DNA of 64,000 bases from Enoplolaimus lenunculus (lineage: Eukaryota; Nematoda; Enoplea; Enoplida; Thoracostomopsidae). The position numbers and the translations under genes were made by a program. Position 1 is the stretch's first letter. Each line of letters opens with the position of its first letter. The stretch spans positions 62,001-126,000 of the forward strand of contig JASANG010000539.1 in NCBI GenBank assembly GCA_030248215.1, given 5' to 3'. Below the pieces are notes generated by a model. That model did not search any database and had not been told where the DNA came from. It was given only the letters and a program-made list of their open reading frames with translations. Below are positions 50,986 to 62,676 of this stretch, piece after piece.

Positions 50986-53900
50986 ATGGACCAAAACGAA
51001 AACGATGATCCTGTAAAGTCCGATTCTGTCGCGCTATCATTCAGTGGCTGCGGATTTTTGGGAGTGTATCAATTGGGTGAGTGCATTAATGAACAAAAAA
51101 GGGATAGACAATGCATAGAACAAAAGCTTATTGCCGCCCCACAGAAAAACGGGGTCTTTGACCTTCCCTTATCATTCCACAGCCAAATTTGAATTTTTGA
51201 AAGATTAGATTTTTAAGGTCCCAAAATCCTCCCCTCGGGATCCAAAACATTTTTTATCAAAAAGTTAGACATATTATATGCGGTATATAATTTAAACTAC
51301 CCGGTTGCAACGCCGGAACAGGATATTGAAGTCAGAGGATGCAGTCAGGGTGCAACCGGAATTCCGATTCCGATTTGAATTCCGATTCAAAACGAGTTCC
51401 TATTCCGACGATGAATTAACTTGTCAAGTTTAGCTTTACGGATCCAAAAATCATCGCCAATTTGTTCGTGCAACCTACCAGCCAACAAATACTCCAAACC
51501 ACCAATATTATATTTGTCAATACAAATTACCCGTGCAGTCGCAATATTTCTAGTTCCGATTCCGATTCAGGTATAATCCAGTTCCGCTTTCGACCCAGGA
51601 TGCAGTATATATTTTTAAAGTTTTGATGGCATCTTGTTTTGTATACGACTTACCTACAAATATATATAGGTCTATATACCTATATATGTGTGTAAATATT
51701 CTTTGGTTAGCAATGAAATGTTTTACAGGTGTTGCTGAATGCTTACTGAAACATGCTCAATCAACCCTCATGACCCGTGTGAATCGCATCGCAGGCGCGT
51801 CCGCGGGATCACTAATTGCTGCTGTATTGAGCACGTGCCCTAATAGAATTGAGGTACGCTGGATGTAATGTGTTGTTTTAAATTTCTATAAAGCAATGTC
51901 TTTAATAAAATTTAGCTTCTACCGTAGCACTCTCCACCATAATTTAGGTCCCAAAGAAAAGGCACAATTACATCTTTAGAGATCTGTGTCAATTGTTGGG
52001 TCCTGTCCGCTGGAATACTCGGGGATATAAAGATTTGGACGCCTAGGCTTATGTTGAAGCTTACGTCTGGGTTAAGGATTATGCTTAGGATGCAGGACAG
52101 TACTGTTTAACACGGGTCCATTTAGATGTAATATTTTCACAACGCATATATACATGACATCTCTGGTAATATCTTATCTATCTTTGTCATAGACTTTATT
52201 TTATTTTTAGGATTGCAGCAGAGCTTTCTTTGCACTTGCAAATGAAATTAACGATTTAACATTTGGAGCAATGACTGCAGGTTTTAGTCTTATTCAGGTG
52301 AGTTGAAAGCTAAAATTGAAAATTGTATATAATTGTTTGCTTTCCGGGACAATACAGCTTTATTTTTTGACCGTTCAGGCTTATTTGAGTATTTCAGAAT
52401 TGTAATTAAAAATATGGATTGCAATATGTCAGAAACCTGCTCAATGCACTGTTAAGTTTTTGTGTTTTGTTGTCTGTGAAGAGTTTCTAGGCTATTGGTG
52501 AATGGTGGGAGGTTAATGTTCATTTATGCTTTCTGTGGTGAGAAGTGGAAAGATATGGTATTTGGGATATGAAGAAATTTTTTTATCCTAAAATGCCACG
52601 TTTCTACAGTTTGCGCGAACGGTCGTCGCGTTTTGGCACGTATGTCGTGCTGGTATTTATTTTCACATCGAGTGACGCATAGCTACGCAATCTTCTGTGA
52701 GTATTAGTTGTAGTCAAAAGCTACTATTCACACGCGGTTTGCCAGAAAGTCATTCGAAGAACTTGCAGCTGCAATTTAGTTAGGATGAATATACGCCGAG
52801 AATAAGGAATTAATCGCCGTGCAAGGCGAATTACGTCATCGTCAGTCGCTGTGATGTGATAATTCATAGGTTATGCGTCATATTTATTGCAGTAGTCTGC
52901 AAATTATTCATATAAATTCATATCAAGGTTTAGAATGAAAATGATATTTCCTTGTAAATACGTTGCAGCTGCAAGTATTTCTTGCAAGTTGCAACTACGA
53001 GTTTTCGCTGCCGAAACTTGCACGTGTGAATAGAGCGTAACGCGCAATTTTGGTTGAAACTGTTATGTGTAAGAATTTGATGCTGCAACTTGTGAGACTA
53101 CGTGTATATTTTATTTTAGAGGCTTGAAGCGATCATTAATGATATTTTACCTCCAAACGCACACTTCCTGGCATTTGGAAAAACGCATGTCTCGATGACA
53201 AAACGAAGTGATAGATCAAATTGTTTAACAGCGATGTTTACCTCGAGAGAAGATTTCATACAGGTAACCGTCTCAAATTTGTGTAGTATCCATCCATTAC
53301 CAGTTCGCGATAAGCCTTGTAAAACCTATAGAGGGTACCAGGCTTTATTTGTTTCTTGACGAGTGTTTTTGTTTCAGCATTTGCTCGCTAGTTGCTATAT
53401 ACCAGTGTACGGTGGTCCTTCGGAAGACTGTCCTGTGATAAATGGTGAAGTAAGAGCAAGATATTTTTGAAACAACCATATCCTGTTCTGTTCTGTTCTG
53501 TTGTTGTTAATGTCACTGATCAAATTTAACTTACCTGATGAGGTGATGTTAATTGATACCAAAATTATGGGACTTGTTTGATCATAATCCGCACTGTCTA
53601 TAGTATAATCTTGAAAACAGTAGGTAACAGCAGTTTTGCAGTGTACACAGTTGCAGGGTGTTGTAAATATTTCAAAATACAATTTGAAAATTTTATGTTG
53701 CTTGATTTGCTCATGTAAAAGACAGCGGCGGACCGTTTGTCTGCGGGACGGCGGCAATAGAGTACGCTTAAAATTCAGGCTATTTTTTGCGTAACCTTAG
53801 ACGTAGGTGTAGGGTTATTCGTACGCTTAGGCTTAGGCTTAAGACGATGCTTATACTACTATTACAGCATTGTTCAATTTGATTTGATTATTTTTAGGAG

Positions 53901-54633
53901 TTCGAGGATGGTGGAATGACGAATAATTTGCCGAAATTCGACGACGAACAAACGATTACGATTTCACCGTTCAGTGGAGAAGCTGATATTTCACCTGATG
54001 ACAGCGCTACGTTTGATTGGACAATGACAATGTTTGGACAGTCGTTTTCGGTAAGCAGTTAATACATAAGGTTTATTATTCCATCGCGAAAATGAAATCT
54101 ACGACTACGCCACTGTGTGAAAGTTTTTTAAGGTTGCATTTGATAGTGGTATATTCGTTTGTGTCTCCAAAACCGAGGCGCATATTATGTAAGACGCAAC
54201 GCTAAGCTTTGGCGTTCAGTAAATCACATCAGCGGGTATTTGCTTGTTTACTTTCCGCCCACACTAATGTTAATTTGACAAACGAGCTAGAAATTTGGTG
54301 TCAAGATGAGGGGATGTAGAATGATTGTTAAAGCGAAATAAGTCTAAAGAAATTGAACGTAAAGTATAATTTTTTAATTATGTGTCATGCTTATTGCTTA
54401 TATTTTTTATTTGAAATGATTATATTTACTATATACCTACCTATGGTCTAATAGTGATCTAATTCTTGAGCGATCTTCAGGTAAACTTTAGCAATGTTGT
54501 CCGCGGCTGTCAGGCGTTGTTTCCTCCAGAACCGAGTGTGCTGCGGTCATATCATAGGCTCGGGTACATGAATGCCATGCGCTATCTCAAAGAACACAAT
54601 CTCTTTGAACCGTTAGATGGAAGTGAAGTATAG
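50986..54633 (+). CDS. Patatin-like phospholipase, PNPLA4-like (7 exons, 274 aa)
   Basis: Exons: 50986-51076, 51729-51853, 52211-52297, 53120-53263, 53378-53449, 53898-54050, 54481-54633. All introns are GT-AG; only the first is phase 1, the rest phase 0. The enzyme hydrolyses acylglycerols, retinyl esters or related lipids with a Ser-Asp dyad. Seen here: the oxyanion loop SGCGFLGVYQLG at residues 20-31; the nucleophile elbow GASAG at 53-57 with Ser55; PPNAHFLAFGKTHVSMT; FTSREDFIQHLLASCYIPVYGG; the DGG motif at 177-179 with catalytic Asp177; then TITISPFSGEADISP and a C-terminal ALFPPEP block. Length and order of blocks match the short human PNPLA4 (GS2), without the long C-terminal tail of ATGL. 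There is no signal peptide or membrane helix, so it likely acts at lipid droplets or in the cytosol. Introns 1, 3 and 5 carry MITEs. Start chosen as the first ATG. Confidence 0.93.
51165..51290 (+). repeat. Dispersed repeat in PNPLA intron 1
   Basis: Third copy of the repeat at 1958-2072 and 35827-35970; here CTTATCATTCCACAGCC, AGATTTTTAAGGTCCC and ATCCAAAACATTTTTTATC. Confidence 0.5.
51346..51598. mobile_element. hAT-like MITE in PNPLA intron 1, perfect 8-bp TSD
   Basis: It begins CAGGGTGCAACCGGAATTCC and ends TTTCGACCCAG, flanked by identical GATGCAGT repeats (51338-51345, 51599-51606). The subterminal parts repeat TTCCGATTCCGATT, as in the element at 39203. The right end has drifted from the expected CACCCTG. 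Confidence 0.75.
52720..53036. mobile_element. Inverted-repeat element in PNPLA intron 3
   Basis: The ends GCTACTATTCACACGCG and the complement of CGCTCTATTCACACGTG are inverted (core CTATTCACACG perfect), with CTTGCAGCTGCAA inside the left half and GTTGCAGCTGCAAG inside the right half. About 317 bp, non-coding. The target duplication is unclear. Confidence 0.6.
53710..53878 (-). mobile_element. Telomere-hexamer MITE, family B, in PNPLA intron 5, perfect 8-bp TSD
   Basis: The flanks are identical TTGATTTG repeats (53702-53709, 53879-53886). It begins CTCATGTAAAAGACAGCGGC and ends in GCTTATACTACTATTACAG, a family-B end. The core carries TTAGGCTTAGGC. It lies only about 20 bp from the exon 6 acceptor. 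Confidence 0.82.
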
Positions 54634-55354
54634 CAGAGTTTGGGCGTGATTGTATATATAGTAGTCGCAACAAACTGTGATTGTATATGGTTCAGGAATG
54701 CTACACGCCAAAAACGAAATATATTTTGTGAAATGTCGTCAGGGTGAAAGCCGTAAGCTAGAAAACATTGAGATTAATGCAACGTTAAGCCTGAATGATT
54801 CGTTAGGTGTGCGGCTGATTAGTAGTTTACAGCAGACTCGCGGTCAACTCAACGTGTCATGCAGGGGCAAAAATTTTTGTGTGTGGCATGTACGGATTTC
54901 GCCGTACTCGCAATCAATGCGAAAACTTGTTAAAAGGCTGCAAATTTGGGGGCTTAGCCCGCCTGATTCAATCTGGGCACGGACGTTATAGTGGATAGTT
55001 TTGAATAATTAATTAGGTTATGATGAAATTATAAATTTGGTAACGCGTAACTTCGGGCACGATATAGAGTTTGTAAGAAAGTGTTTACTTAAAATTTTAT
55101 GCGTTGTATTGTATGTTTATTTAGGTGAGATATAATATGTAGTATTAATAACCGGTGCTTTTTAGTGATTTATATCCTCTGTGTTGTAGTGCGTGTATTG
55201 TGATTTTTTTGGCTTTAGAAGGTGGACTGGGTTTTATTTTGAATTCGTGTGAGCTTATATTTATTTATTATGCAGAATACGAGAATTTAGCTATAAACGC
55301 CTCGCACTGTATTTGCTCAAAAATTGTTTAACCTTGAAATTTGCTACAGGTTAG

Positions 55355-55505
55355 GGCTCATGTGAAGATCAGCAGCGGAACTTTTTTTCTTTGGGGCTTC
55401 AATAGAGTAAGCTTAAGCTTTAGACTTATTTTTTGCTTAGGCTTATATTGACTTCGGATAATTTATGCTTATACTACTGTTACGGCCCTGTTCTATACAT
55501 TGGCC
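55355..55505 (-). mobile_element. Telomere-hexamer MITE, family B, core mostly lost
   Basis: It starts GGCTCATGTGAAGATCAGCA and ends TTCTATACATTGGCC. The flanks CAGGTTAG and CACGTTAG match at 7 of 8. Only one clean TTAGGC remains, so the array is not fixed in length. Confidence 0.8.
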
Positions 55506-55509
55506 CACG

Positions 55510-56750
55510 TTAGGATCACTGGCAGATCTAAGAAGATGCCCATGGACGGCGAGTTTACATTAAGATTTTACTAAAATAAGATTACGTATTATTTCTAAAC
55601 GGTATTCTGTAGTCTATGTTGTGTCTTTTTGTTTTCGGTGTTTTGATATAATACTGTTCTATAATGTGTGGGTGACATAATGATTAACTGCTGCAGTGCA
55701 GAACAAAACTCGATCGAACATATATTTATCGACTAAACAAAGGTTTTATTTTGCATTTGCTGGGAACTTGTCTTATAGCAGTAACGGAGACTTGCTATCA
55801 ATTTCAAATTTTAAAATTTTTATTTGTATGATTGTTAAACAGAATATGAATTAAAAATCAGGTGTCAAGGGTTAATTCAAAAACAAAACGACTTAACATG
55901 TGAACGTTCTTGATCGTTGTACATGCTAAACTATTTGAATTAGAATCATTGTTGGACAAATCCTAGCTGGTGGGCGAATCACCGAAAATATATAATTGTT
56001 AATTTTAATTAGTTAATTTTAGGTTGGGCGTGTAATAGCAATGAAATTACAATCAGTGTATCTGCGAACTGCGAAAACGTGTTGCTTATGTTTTGATGAA
56101 TCTCGAAATGTTTAACTTTAATTTTGATTTGTTCATCAGTAAAATGTTCTTCCGTATGTTTTGAGTAATGCTTCGTGGACTTCGTTTATCCAGCGGGAGA
56201 GACTGAATATATTAGAAATTGCATGTGCTGCAGTTTGTAATATGTACTTTAATTGTTCAGTTTTCAGGTGTCAGTATTAGTAATAAAACAAGAGTCGATA
56301 ACAACTCTGTGCGATGATAAGCGAATGCCACTTTCTAAAACAGGCGTGGCATAAATTGTGCCATCGCCCTTACGTATTGGTGTCAACTTGGTACAGAACA
56401 CACCGAATAGAGGAAATGGTGGAAAACTAAGATAATATATTATTATTAGGGACCGTCGTTTTTACCGTGCATTCTAATCTGACATTTTCTAACTTCATAG
56501 ATTTGAACCCATTTCTCTTGCTACCAATAAGAGGTGAGTGGGTAACGAGAAAATTAGAAGCGTGGCGGGGCACGTTCGTTTCTATACGGAATGCGTCTAA
56601 TTGCATAAGTACTCTTTGCATCTTTTACTTGTGGTAATATACCTGTGCTACTCCAATTATATTGCCTCAGAAGTGCTAATTTCGTGCATTAAGTTTTTTA
56701 GACCATTTATTGTAAGTATATATGGTAAACTTGATGACGTCGACTACGCT
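55510..56750. other. Gene-free stretch
   Basis: AT-rich; I see no gene, repeat border or RNA gene. Confidence 0.4.
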
Positions 56751-56756
56751 TACGCT

Positions 56757-56893
56757 GGCGCATGTTACTTTTAGGGCCGTCCCGGTTTCTGGTGGGTCTG
56801 TAAAAGAGTAGGCTTAGATTCTAGAATACATTTTTGCTTAGGGTTAGGAATGCGCTTAAACCGCTGTTACGGCCTAGAAACGTTACATTGGCC
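56757..56893 (-). mobile_element. Telomere-hexamer MITE, family A, perfect 8-bp TSD
   Basis: The flanks are identical CTTACGCT repeats (56749-56756, 56894-56901). The ends are GGCGCATGTTACTTTTAGGG and GTTACATTGGCC. The core is down to GCTTAGGGTTAGG, with the family block AAAGAGTAGGCTTAGATTCT to its left. Confidence 0.87.
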
Positions 56894-57052
56894 CTTACGC
56901 TTATGTATTTGCAAAAGGTGATTAACAGCTTTTAATTGGCTGATATATTTACTAACGTAGAAAAATGGCCCATGTTACTGTTAGCGGAATGTTGTAATCT
57001 GTTTAAAATCGTAGGTTATGACCCGTTCCTACGCACAAATCATCGATTGGTG

Positions 57053-57791
57053 GGCCCATGTATACTTTAAGGGGCGTACTGTATTGACCCGAATAAGAGG
57101 GGGTCCCCATTGTGAGTCCGAATCGATTATAGTCCATATCCCTAATAAGAGTCCGTAAGCGGATAGAGTCCCAAGTCCCTAACCCCTAATTAAAGTCTAT
57201 AAATGTCAATTAATCCTAATTGTAGCGCATAAATGACTCCAGGACCAAGTAATTTTAGTTCTAAACTTTAAAGCGCACTTAAATTTTGAAAGTAAATGAC
57301 TCCAGGACCAAGTAATTTTAGTTCTAAACTTTAAAGCGCACTTAAATTTTGAAAGTACATTCGTAAGTATAACCTTGTATTATCGCTCAAGCTATTGACA
57401 CAAGACCAATAAACGTTTAATTGAACGGATAATTACGGGTACCGGATATATATCAGTAACGAAGGGCGGCGGAGCGTGGGTTAAAAATAAATAACAGTCC
57501 GTAACCGAATAACAAGGGGGGTACCCTCTGGAGAGGCCAAATAAATATCAGTGCCCCATCTTATTCGGGTCACTACAGTACAGGGATCTGGCGCGTCTAT
57601 AAAAGAGTAGGTTCACATTCTGTATTACATTTTTTGCTTATGCGTCTATAAAAGAGTATGTTGAGATTCTATATTACATTTTTTGCTTAGGCTTAGTCTT
57701 AAGCTAAGGTACGAACACATTTTTGCAACGCTTATGCTTGGGCTTAGGAATACGCTTAATCTACTGCTACGCCCCTAAAAGTAACATTGGC
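57053..57791 (-). mobile_element. Telomere-hexamer MITE, family A, split by a nested element
   Basis: The outer ends GGCCCATGTATACTTTAAGG and AAAAGTAACATTGGCC have flanks GATTGGTG and GATTGTTG (7 of 8). A TA-duplicating element occupies 57079-57578. The remaining sequence also has a duplicated block (TCTATAAAAGAGTAGGTT and TCTATAAAAGAGTATGTT, about 57597-57690), each followed by a short TTAGGC-like stretch. Confidence 0.82.
57079..57578 (+). mobile_element. TA-flanked element (CTGTAGTGACCC ends), copy 2, nested, with 63-bp duplication
   Basis: It is flanked by TA at 57077-57078 and 57579-57580, with ends CTGTATTGACCCGAATAAGA and GGTCACTACAG. Within it, 57231-57293 is repeated exactly at 57294-57356 (unit begins AAATGACTCCAGGACCAAGT). 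That explains why it is longer than its sister copies (500 versus 443 and 428 bp). Confidence 0.85.
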
Positions 57792-58071
57792 CGATTGTTG
57801 AATAAATTTTTTGATAAATTTTTGTTTTGCTTATTTTCATTTAATATAAAACACAGCAACTGTTTTTTGCAGAAATGTTTTATCTCGCGTGACATAGCGA
57901 AAAAGGTGTGTGCAAAATAGCGGTGTGTTTTGGCGCAATTTTTGTTTAAAGATTAGAAATTAAAATGTAATCAATACGCATTCATAACCGTATTGTTTCA
58001 TTTTTGGCGAATGTTTTTAGCTAAGTCACCTGGTTGTGTTTCAATCGATTTATAAATCTGATAATATATTT

Positions 58072-58378
58072 GTATATATGTCCTAGGCCAATCTGCTATT
58101 CAGGCTAATTACCAAATGGCCTAGGCCAGTCTGCTATTTTATGTAATAGCAGTTTGGTCTACGCTAAACTGTTATTGAACTTATAGACCAATCAGATTTC
58201 ATTACTTGGAAAAACGCAATATCGCTAACCAATCAGCGTTGGTCTTTACATCATTGTTTTTGCTGCATCTCACAATCGCTATTTGGCCTAGGCCAAATTG
58301 CGATTTGTTTAGAATGGCAGATTGGCCTAGGTCAATTGGTATTTGCCTGAATAGCATATTAGCCTACGACATATATAC
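58072..58378. mobile_element. Foldback element with arms of about 55 bp (CCTAGGCCAA motif)
   Basis: The ends GTATATATGTCCTAGGCCAA and its near complement ending CCTACGACATATATAC extend inward through GCTATTCAGGC and CAAATGGCCTAGG. The interior has further GGCCTAGGCCA palindromes. A diverged relative may lie at about 62925-63375. Confidence 0.7.
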
Positions 58379-59048
58379 TAAAAATTAGCATTTACTACCT
58401 TTGAACGCGCCAAGAAGATATTTGTCGTATATATTTCAAGCTGATTTTTTGCGTTTTGTTAGCTGACATTGATTTGATTGTTTAGAAAGATGTTATTAGC
58501 GAAATACTAAGAAATATTCTTTGTTTTAGATCCGGTTACATTTAATAGCATAACAATGCTGTTGTTTATCGCCAAAACCAACGAAAAAATGTTTAAAGGT
58601 GTGTTATTTTTGCACACCACATGGGCTTCTGAATACTTTTCCCTACAGTTTTTAAAATTTTTTGATTTTGCAACAACTTAGGTTTATAGGCTAAGACTTA
58701 GAGTTGGGTTCGTTTACGCTTAGGCTTAAGCTTATAGAAAAAGTGTACTAGAATTATCAAACGCTTAGTTCACGCAAGTACATGATGAGCGTTTATCGAT
58801 AACTTGGGCCGATGATTGATTTGTACCGTACTGCAGTATGAAACGTTTAGCATTTTGTTGTTGCTGATTGCAGCGGACGCGTCCGCCTGTCTGCACATAG
58901 TCCGTCGCGCTATCGCGACTACTTCCTTCGGATGTTCCCGCGTTGCGGATGCCACAGAAGCCAGGGATTTGGCAACCGCATCGTTTTTCTAATGCTCGAG
59001 CTATCAATAGGCTTGATGTTGTGTATAATTAAACACTTGCTTAGCGTA

Positions 59049-59476
59049 CTGTAGTGACCCGAATAAGAGGGGGGACTGATATTTATTTGGCCTCTCCAGA
59101 GGGTACCACCCCTTGTTATTCGGTACGGACTATTATTTATTTTTACCCAAGCTCCGCCGCCCTTCGTTACTGGTATATATCCAGTACTGCAATTATCCGT
59201 TGAATAAAACGTTTATTTGTCTTGTGTCCGCAGCTTGAGCGATAATACAAGATTATACTTAGGAATGTACTTTCAAAATTTAAGTACGCTTTAAAGTTTC
59301 GAACTCAAATTATTTGGTCCTGGAGTCATTTATGCGCTACAATTAGGGTTAATTGACATTTATGGACTCTAATAGGGTTTAGGGACTCTATCCGCTTACT
59401 GACTCTTATTAGGGATACGGACTCCTATTGATTCGGACCCAAAATGGAGACTCCCCTCTTATTCGGGTCAATATAG
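59049..59476 (-). mobile_element. TA-flanked element (CTGTAGTGACCC ends), copy 3
   Basis: It begins CTGTAGTGACCCGAATAAGA and ends GGGTCAATATAG, with TA on both sides. The interior is in the opposite direction to copies 1 and 2, and it lacks the 63-bp duplication. Confidence 0.82.
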
Positions 59477-59479
59477 TAA

Positions 59480-61480
59480 GGTTTCGATCAGGGATGTTGC
59501 CAATTGACCGCTAATAAATCCGAAAGCTGTGTTTTATTGTCGTTCAAGTTTGTTTATCAGTTCTTGCGAGATGCAAGGTTTCTGTGCTGCATTGAAACAG
59601 GGAAAGTAATGTGAAACCAGGGAAAATACGAACCGGAACGCTGGACATCCATGGCTGCCATGTTCTTGTACAGTAGTTCAAAATTGTTCCGCACAGCGCC
59701 AAACACTACCTACTGTCGTTGTTTTGTTGTTTACGCGTGCAATATTTGTTTTTGTAAGGTTTTCAAGGCGGTTTCACGTGTTTTATTCGCGTGCGACAGC
59801 TACAGCGATTTATATTTTATGGGTTGGTTCCTGTACATTTTACTAACCATTGTTTGTGAAATTTTCAAATTTTAGCATACCGTAGGCGGCAAGAGTTAAA
59901 AGTAAAGTTCAGACTTTGGCTAAATTTAGGCTTAGATGTAGGTTTAAACTTCGGTTAAACTTGTACGAGTAGGACGGTTTTAGAACCGAAATTTGCTCGC
60001 GAAAATTCAAATAGTTGTGATGTATTGTTGAAAGTGATTGTTTGCGTCAAGCGTAAGATTTACCGGTCAACGTTTACTCTGAGAGCTGTTCCACTTTCCT
60101 GAGGACAACAAAAGCAGCGGAAACAGATTTTCACAACTTGTCCATTTCCCCTAATATGAGTTTATGCCTAAGCCTAAATCTAGCCCAAATCTAGGCCTAA
60201 GCTGGGTGCCTAAGCCTATGCCGGCACTTTTTTTACTTCTACCCACTCTACTGAAGTTTGGGGGGTGTGACTTTTCAGTTATTTTACATGTACAATATTC
60301 ACTTACAATCAAAACTGGTAGGGGGACTTTATTTTCCAATCTGTGGGGGTTGCCCCCCTCTGAACTTTAACAGTTTTAAGGAACCGTGAGCACGATGAAG
60401 GGTTCCGCCCCCAAGCAACATGCGCTAAGCGAGTCTCATACTAAAGTACCAAAAACACAGTTTTATAATTTATTAGAAATTTTAGCTCTTCCAGTAATGA
60501 ATTGTTTAGTGTGGTGGGGGGCTTATGGAGCCCTCTTTCGGAGTAGGGTCCCTTGAAATCGAGAGGAATTCAGGCGATGGTAGCACCCTGAGAACACAAT
60601 GATAGAAAATTTTTCTGCATTAGTTTTCCTTTGTGGCGGTGGGTAAAAGTTAATTCTAAACCCAGGGCTCGGCCTATGATTCATATTTAATCGTGCTTTA
60701 TTGTCATCGTCGTAGCCAGGATTTCGAATAGGCGGAGAAAGGTGTGTAAATTCCGAAGGAGGGTTTCTTGTGTTGCAAACTGAAACAGTGTCTGAAAACC
60801 CACAGTACGAAAATCCCAAAGGGGGGTTGGCACCTGAAATTTTTCGGTGTCACCCGTGTTTTGAGTTCTGGTTTGTCAACGCTGCACTCGTATTTGTTAT
60901 CCCGGCACAGCGGGACTTTCGTCAGCATAACATGAGCCAAATTTAGCTATCTCTTGTTAAGTATTTATCTTCGTTGTAAAAACTTCAAAATTATTCTTAG
61001 CAATATATTTTGATAAAAGAGCACAAATTGTGCTAAATTGTTGAATTTGAATGATGGGTCGGTTTTGACAACAGCTCACCAGGTTTCCCTGGGTCGGGTC
61101 TCTGGTATGGGGGTAAGGATTAACGAAGTGGGTAGGCGTGGCCCTCCACTTATTTTGCTGAGCGATGAGTAATTAAGCGTAGTCGATTGAGAAAACTCGT
61201 TTTTGTTTTCGTTGCTGCGATAGGTTTTATTGTGTTCAAAAACTATGCTACTAAAAACCGTAAAGTCACAACGATTTTTATTTATAAACAACTTTTAAAG
61301 GAGTGCCGAATTGAGTGTATCTGTGTGTGTATGTAAACAACCATATTGATTGACTCATTGTATTTTTACACTTGTGCTGTTTCATTGACTAAAATTGTAG
61401 ACGTACAGTTTGTCTGTATAGTGAATGTGACGAGAGTGTTTTATGAATGAAACGATCGCTTTCACATGTCTCTGCGTAGG
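59480..61480. other. Gene-free stretch
   Basis: No supported gene. About 60160-60220 has decayed CCTAAG hexamers (GCCTAAGCCTAAATC, GGCCTAAGC). About 60520-60850 looks like an old repeat with GGAGGGTTTCTTGTG and AAGGGGGGTTGGC blocks, of unknown family. Confidence 0.4.
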
Positions 61481-61487
61481 TATTTTA

Positions 61488-61613
61488 GGCCCGTAGTCAG
61501 CTCACTTTGTTAGAGGGGGCTAAAAAATTTTAGGAGGCGCTGACAATTTTCTAGGGGGCCAAAATTTTTTTCAGCGGGGCTGATCCCGTCCTGGCCACCC
61601 CTTGGCTACAGGA
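61488..61613 (+). mobile_element. GGCCCGTAGCCA-family MITE
   Basis: The ends AGGCCCGTAGTCAGCTCACT and CTTGGCTACAGGACTAAG are inverted. The inside has GGGGGCTAAAAAATTTTAGG and GGGGGCCAAAATTTTTTTC. Confidence 0.72.
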
Positions 61614-61725
61614 CTAAGTGTTTTAGAGTTTGATAGCAGTGGTAACGTTGGTGGACGCGCTTGGTAAATTTCAGGGGTGCAGCCAGTTTCATAACTTGAG
61701 GGTATAGTTTCATATCAAGAGTTTT

Positions 61726-61988
61726 GCGCATGTAAAGATCAGGGGCGGAACGTTTTTCTATGAGACTAGAGAAGATTAAGTTTAAGCTTTAGACAAATTT
61801 TTTTTGCTTTTCTTAGGCTTAGGAATATGCTCATTCTTACGCTTAGGCTTAGGCTTAGGCATAGGCTTAGGAATATGCTCATTCTTACGCTTAGGCTTAG
61901 GCTTAGGAATATGCTCATTCTTAGGCTTAGGCTTAGGTTTAGGAATATGCTTATAATACTGTTCAGCCCCTGTTTTTTACGTTGGCAA
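61726..61988 (-). mobile_element. Telomere-hexamer MITE, family B, largest array, perfect 8-bp TSD
   Basis: The flanks are identical AGAGTTTT repeats (61718-61725, 61989-61996). It starts GCGCATGTAAAGATCAGGGG and ends near TTTTTACGTTGGC. The core holds three successive modules, each a TTAGGC array plus ATATGCTCATTCTTA(CG) spacer, so the element has grown by amplifying a compound unit of about 50 bp. The frame on the minus strand through it is a repeat artefact (serine/leucine-rich). Confidence 0.86.
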
Positions 61989-62309
61989 AGAGTTTTATAA
62001 ACGAGCGAGCGTAGCGATGGCAAAAATGTGTTTACCGCTAGTATCCAAAAGGTTTTTGTACAGCCTAAGTTGTTTTTGTCTTTAAAATTTTCGAGGGCGC
62101 TGTTAAACTTGTATGCTGTACATAATAGCGGCGCACTTGTGTACTGATACCATTTATTATCTGGGAGGCGGTACTGATTAAAATAGTTTTTTGATGGTTT
62201 AATTTGTCTTTGGTGTTCTAAATGTCGATATAGTTTTTGGTTCATAGTTGGGGGTGCATGCGGTTGAAATTACAAGCTGACAAGCGAGCCTTAGTTTCAA
62301 AAGGGGCTA

Positions 62310-62505
62310 AAACTATTGTACGGGGGGGGGACAAAATTTCTGAGTCGCGCTTTGTTGGACTCAAATTTGACTGATCTGATCAGGCAATGGTACGTGAAAA
62401 GAGTGTTTGTACGGTATGACTCATGCCGGCCGGCACGGCACCAGATACATTTCAACGGCCATAATTTAACCATAAAATGGGAAAACGAACGAAAAGTGCC
62501 AAGAG
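62310..62505 (+). CDS. Possible exon of an unrecognised gene
   Basis: The frame is open from about 62310 and ends at a strong donor, AAGAG/GTGAGT at 62505-62506. An acceptor-like TGATCTGATCAG lies at 62372-62383. The translation contains QWYVKRVFVRYDSCRPARHQ and HFNGHNLTIKWENERKVPR, which looks more protein-like than its neighbours and is slightly richer in GC. I know no family for it, and no partner exon is seen before the window ends. Confidence 0.25.
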
Positions 62506-62676
62506 GTGAGTCAGAGAGCATCAGCTTTACGAAAAACAAATTCTCGTTCGCGTTTCGATTACTCATTCTTGCCTGTATTGAGTGATGTTGATAGTTGTTT
62601 TCAGTTTTCCTTAGTTGAAACTTTTTAAATTGAGTCATTTTAATTGTATAAACAAGAAAGAACAGTTAATGATTTC

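Noticed and set aside
54677-54991. A 104-codon frame just after the PNPLA stop codon
   Set aside because: It begins 43 bp after the stop, lacks an ATG at its start and shows no known motif; it is most likely 3' UTR or chance.
61766-62245. 159-codon minus-strand frame rich in repeated Ser-Leu units
   Set aside because: Its repeats are simply translated TTAGGC arrays of the MITE; not a protein.
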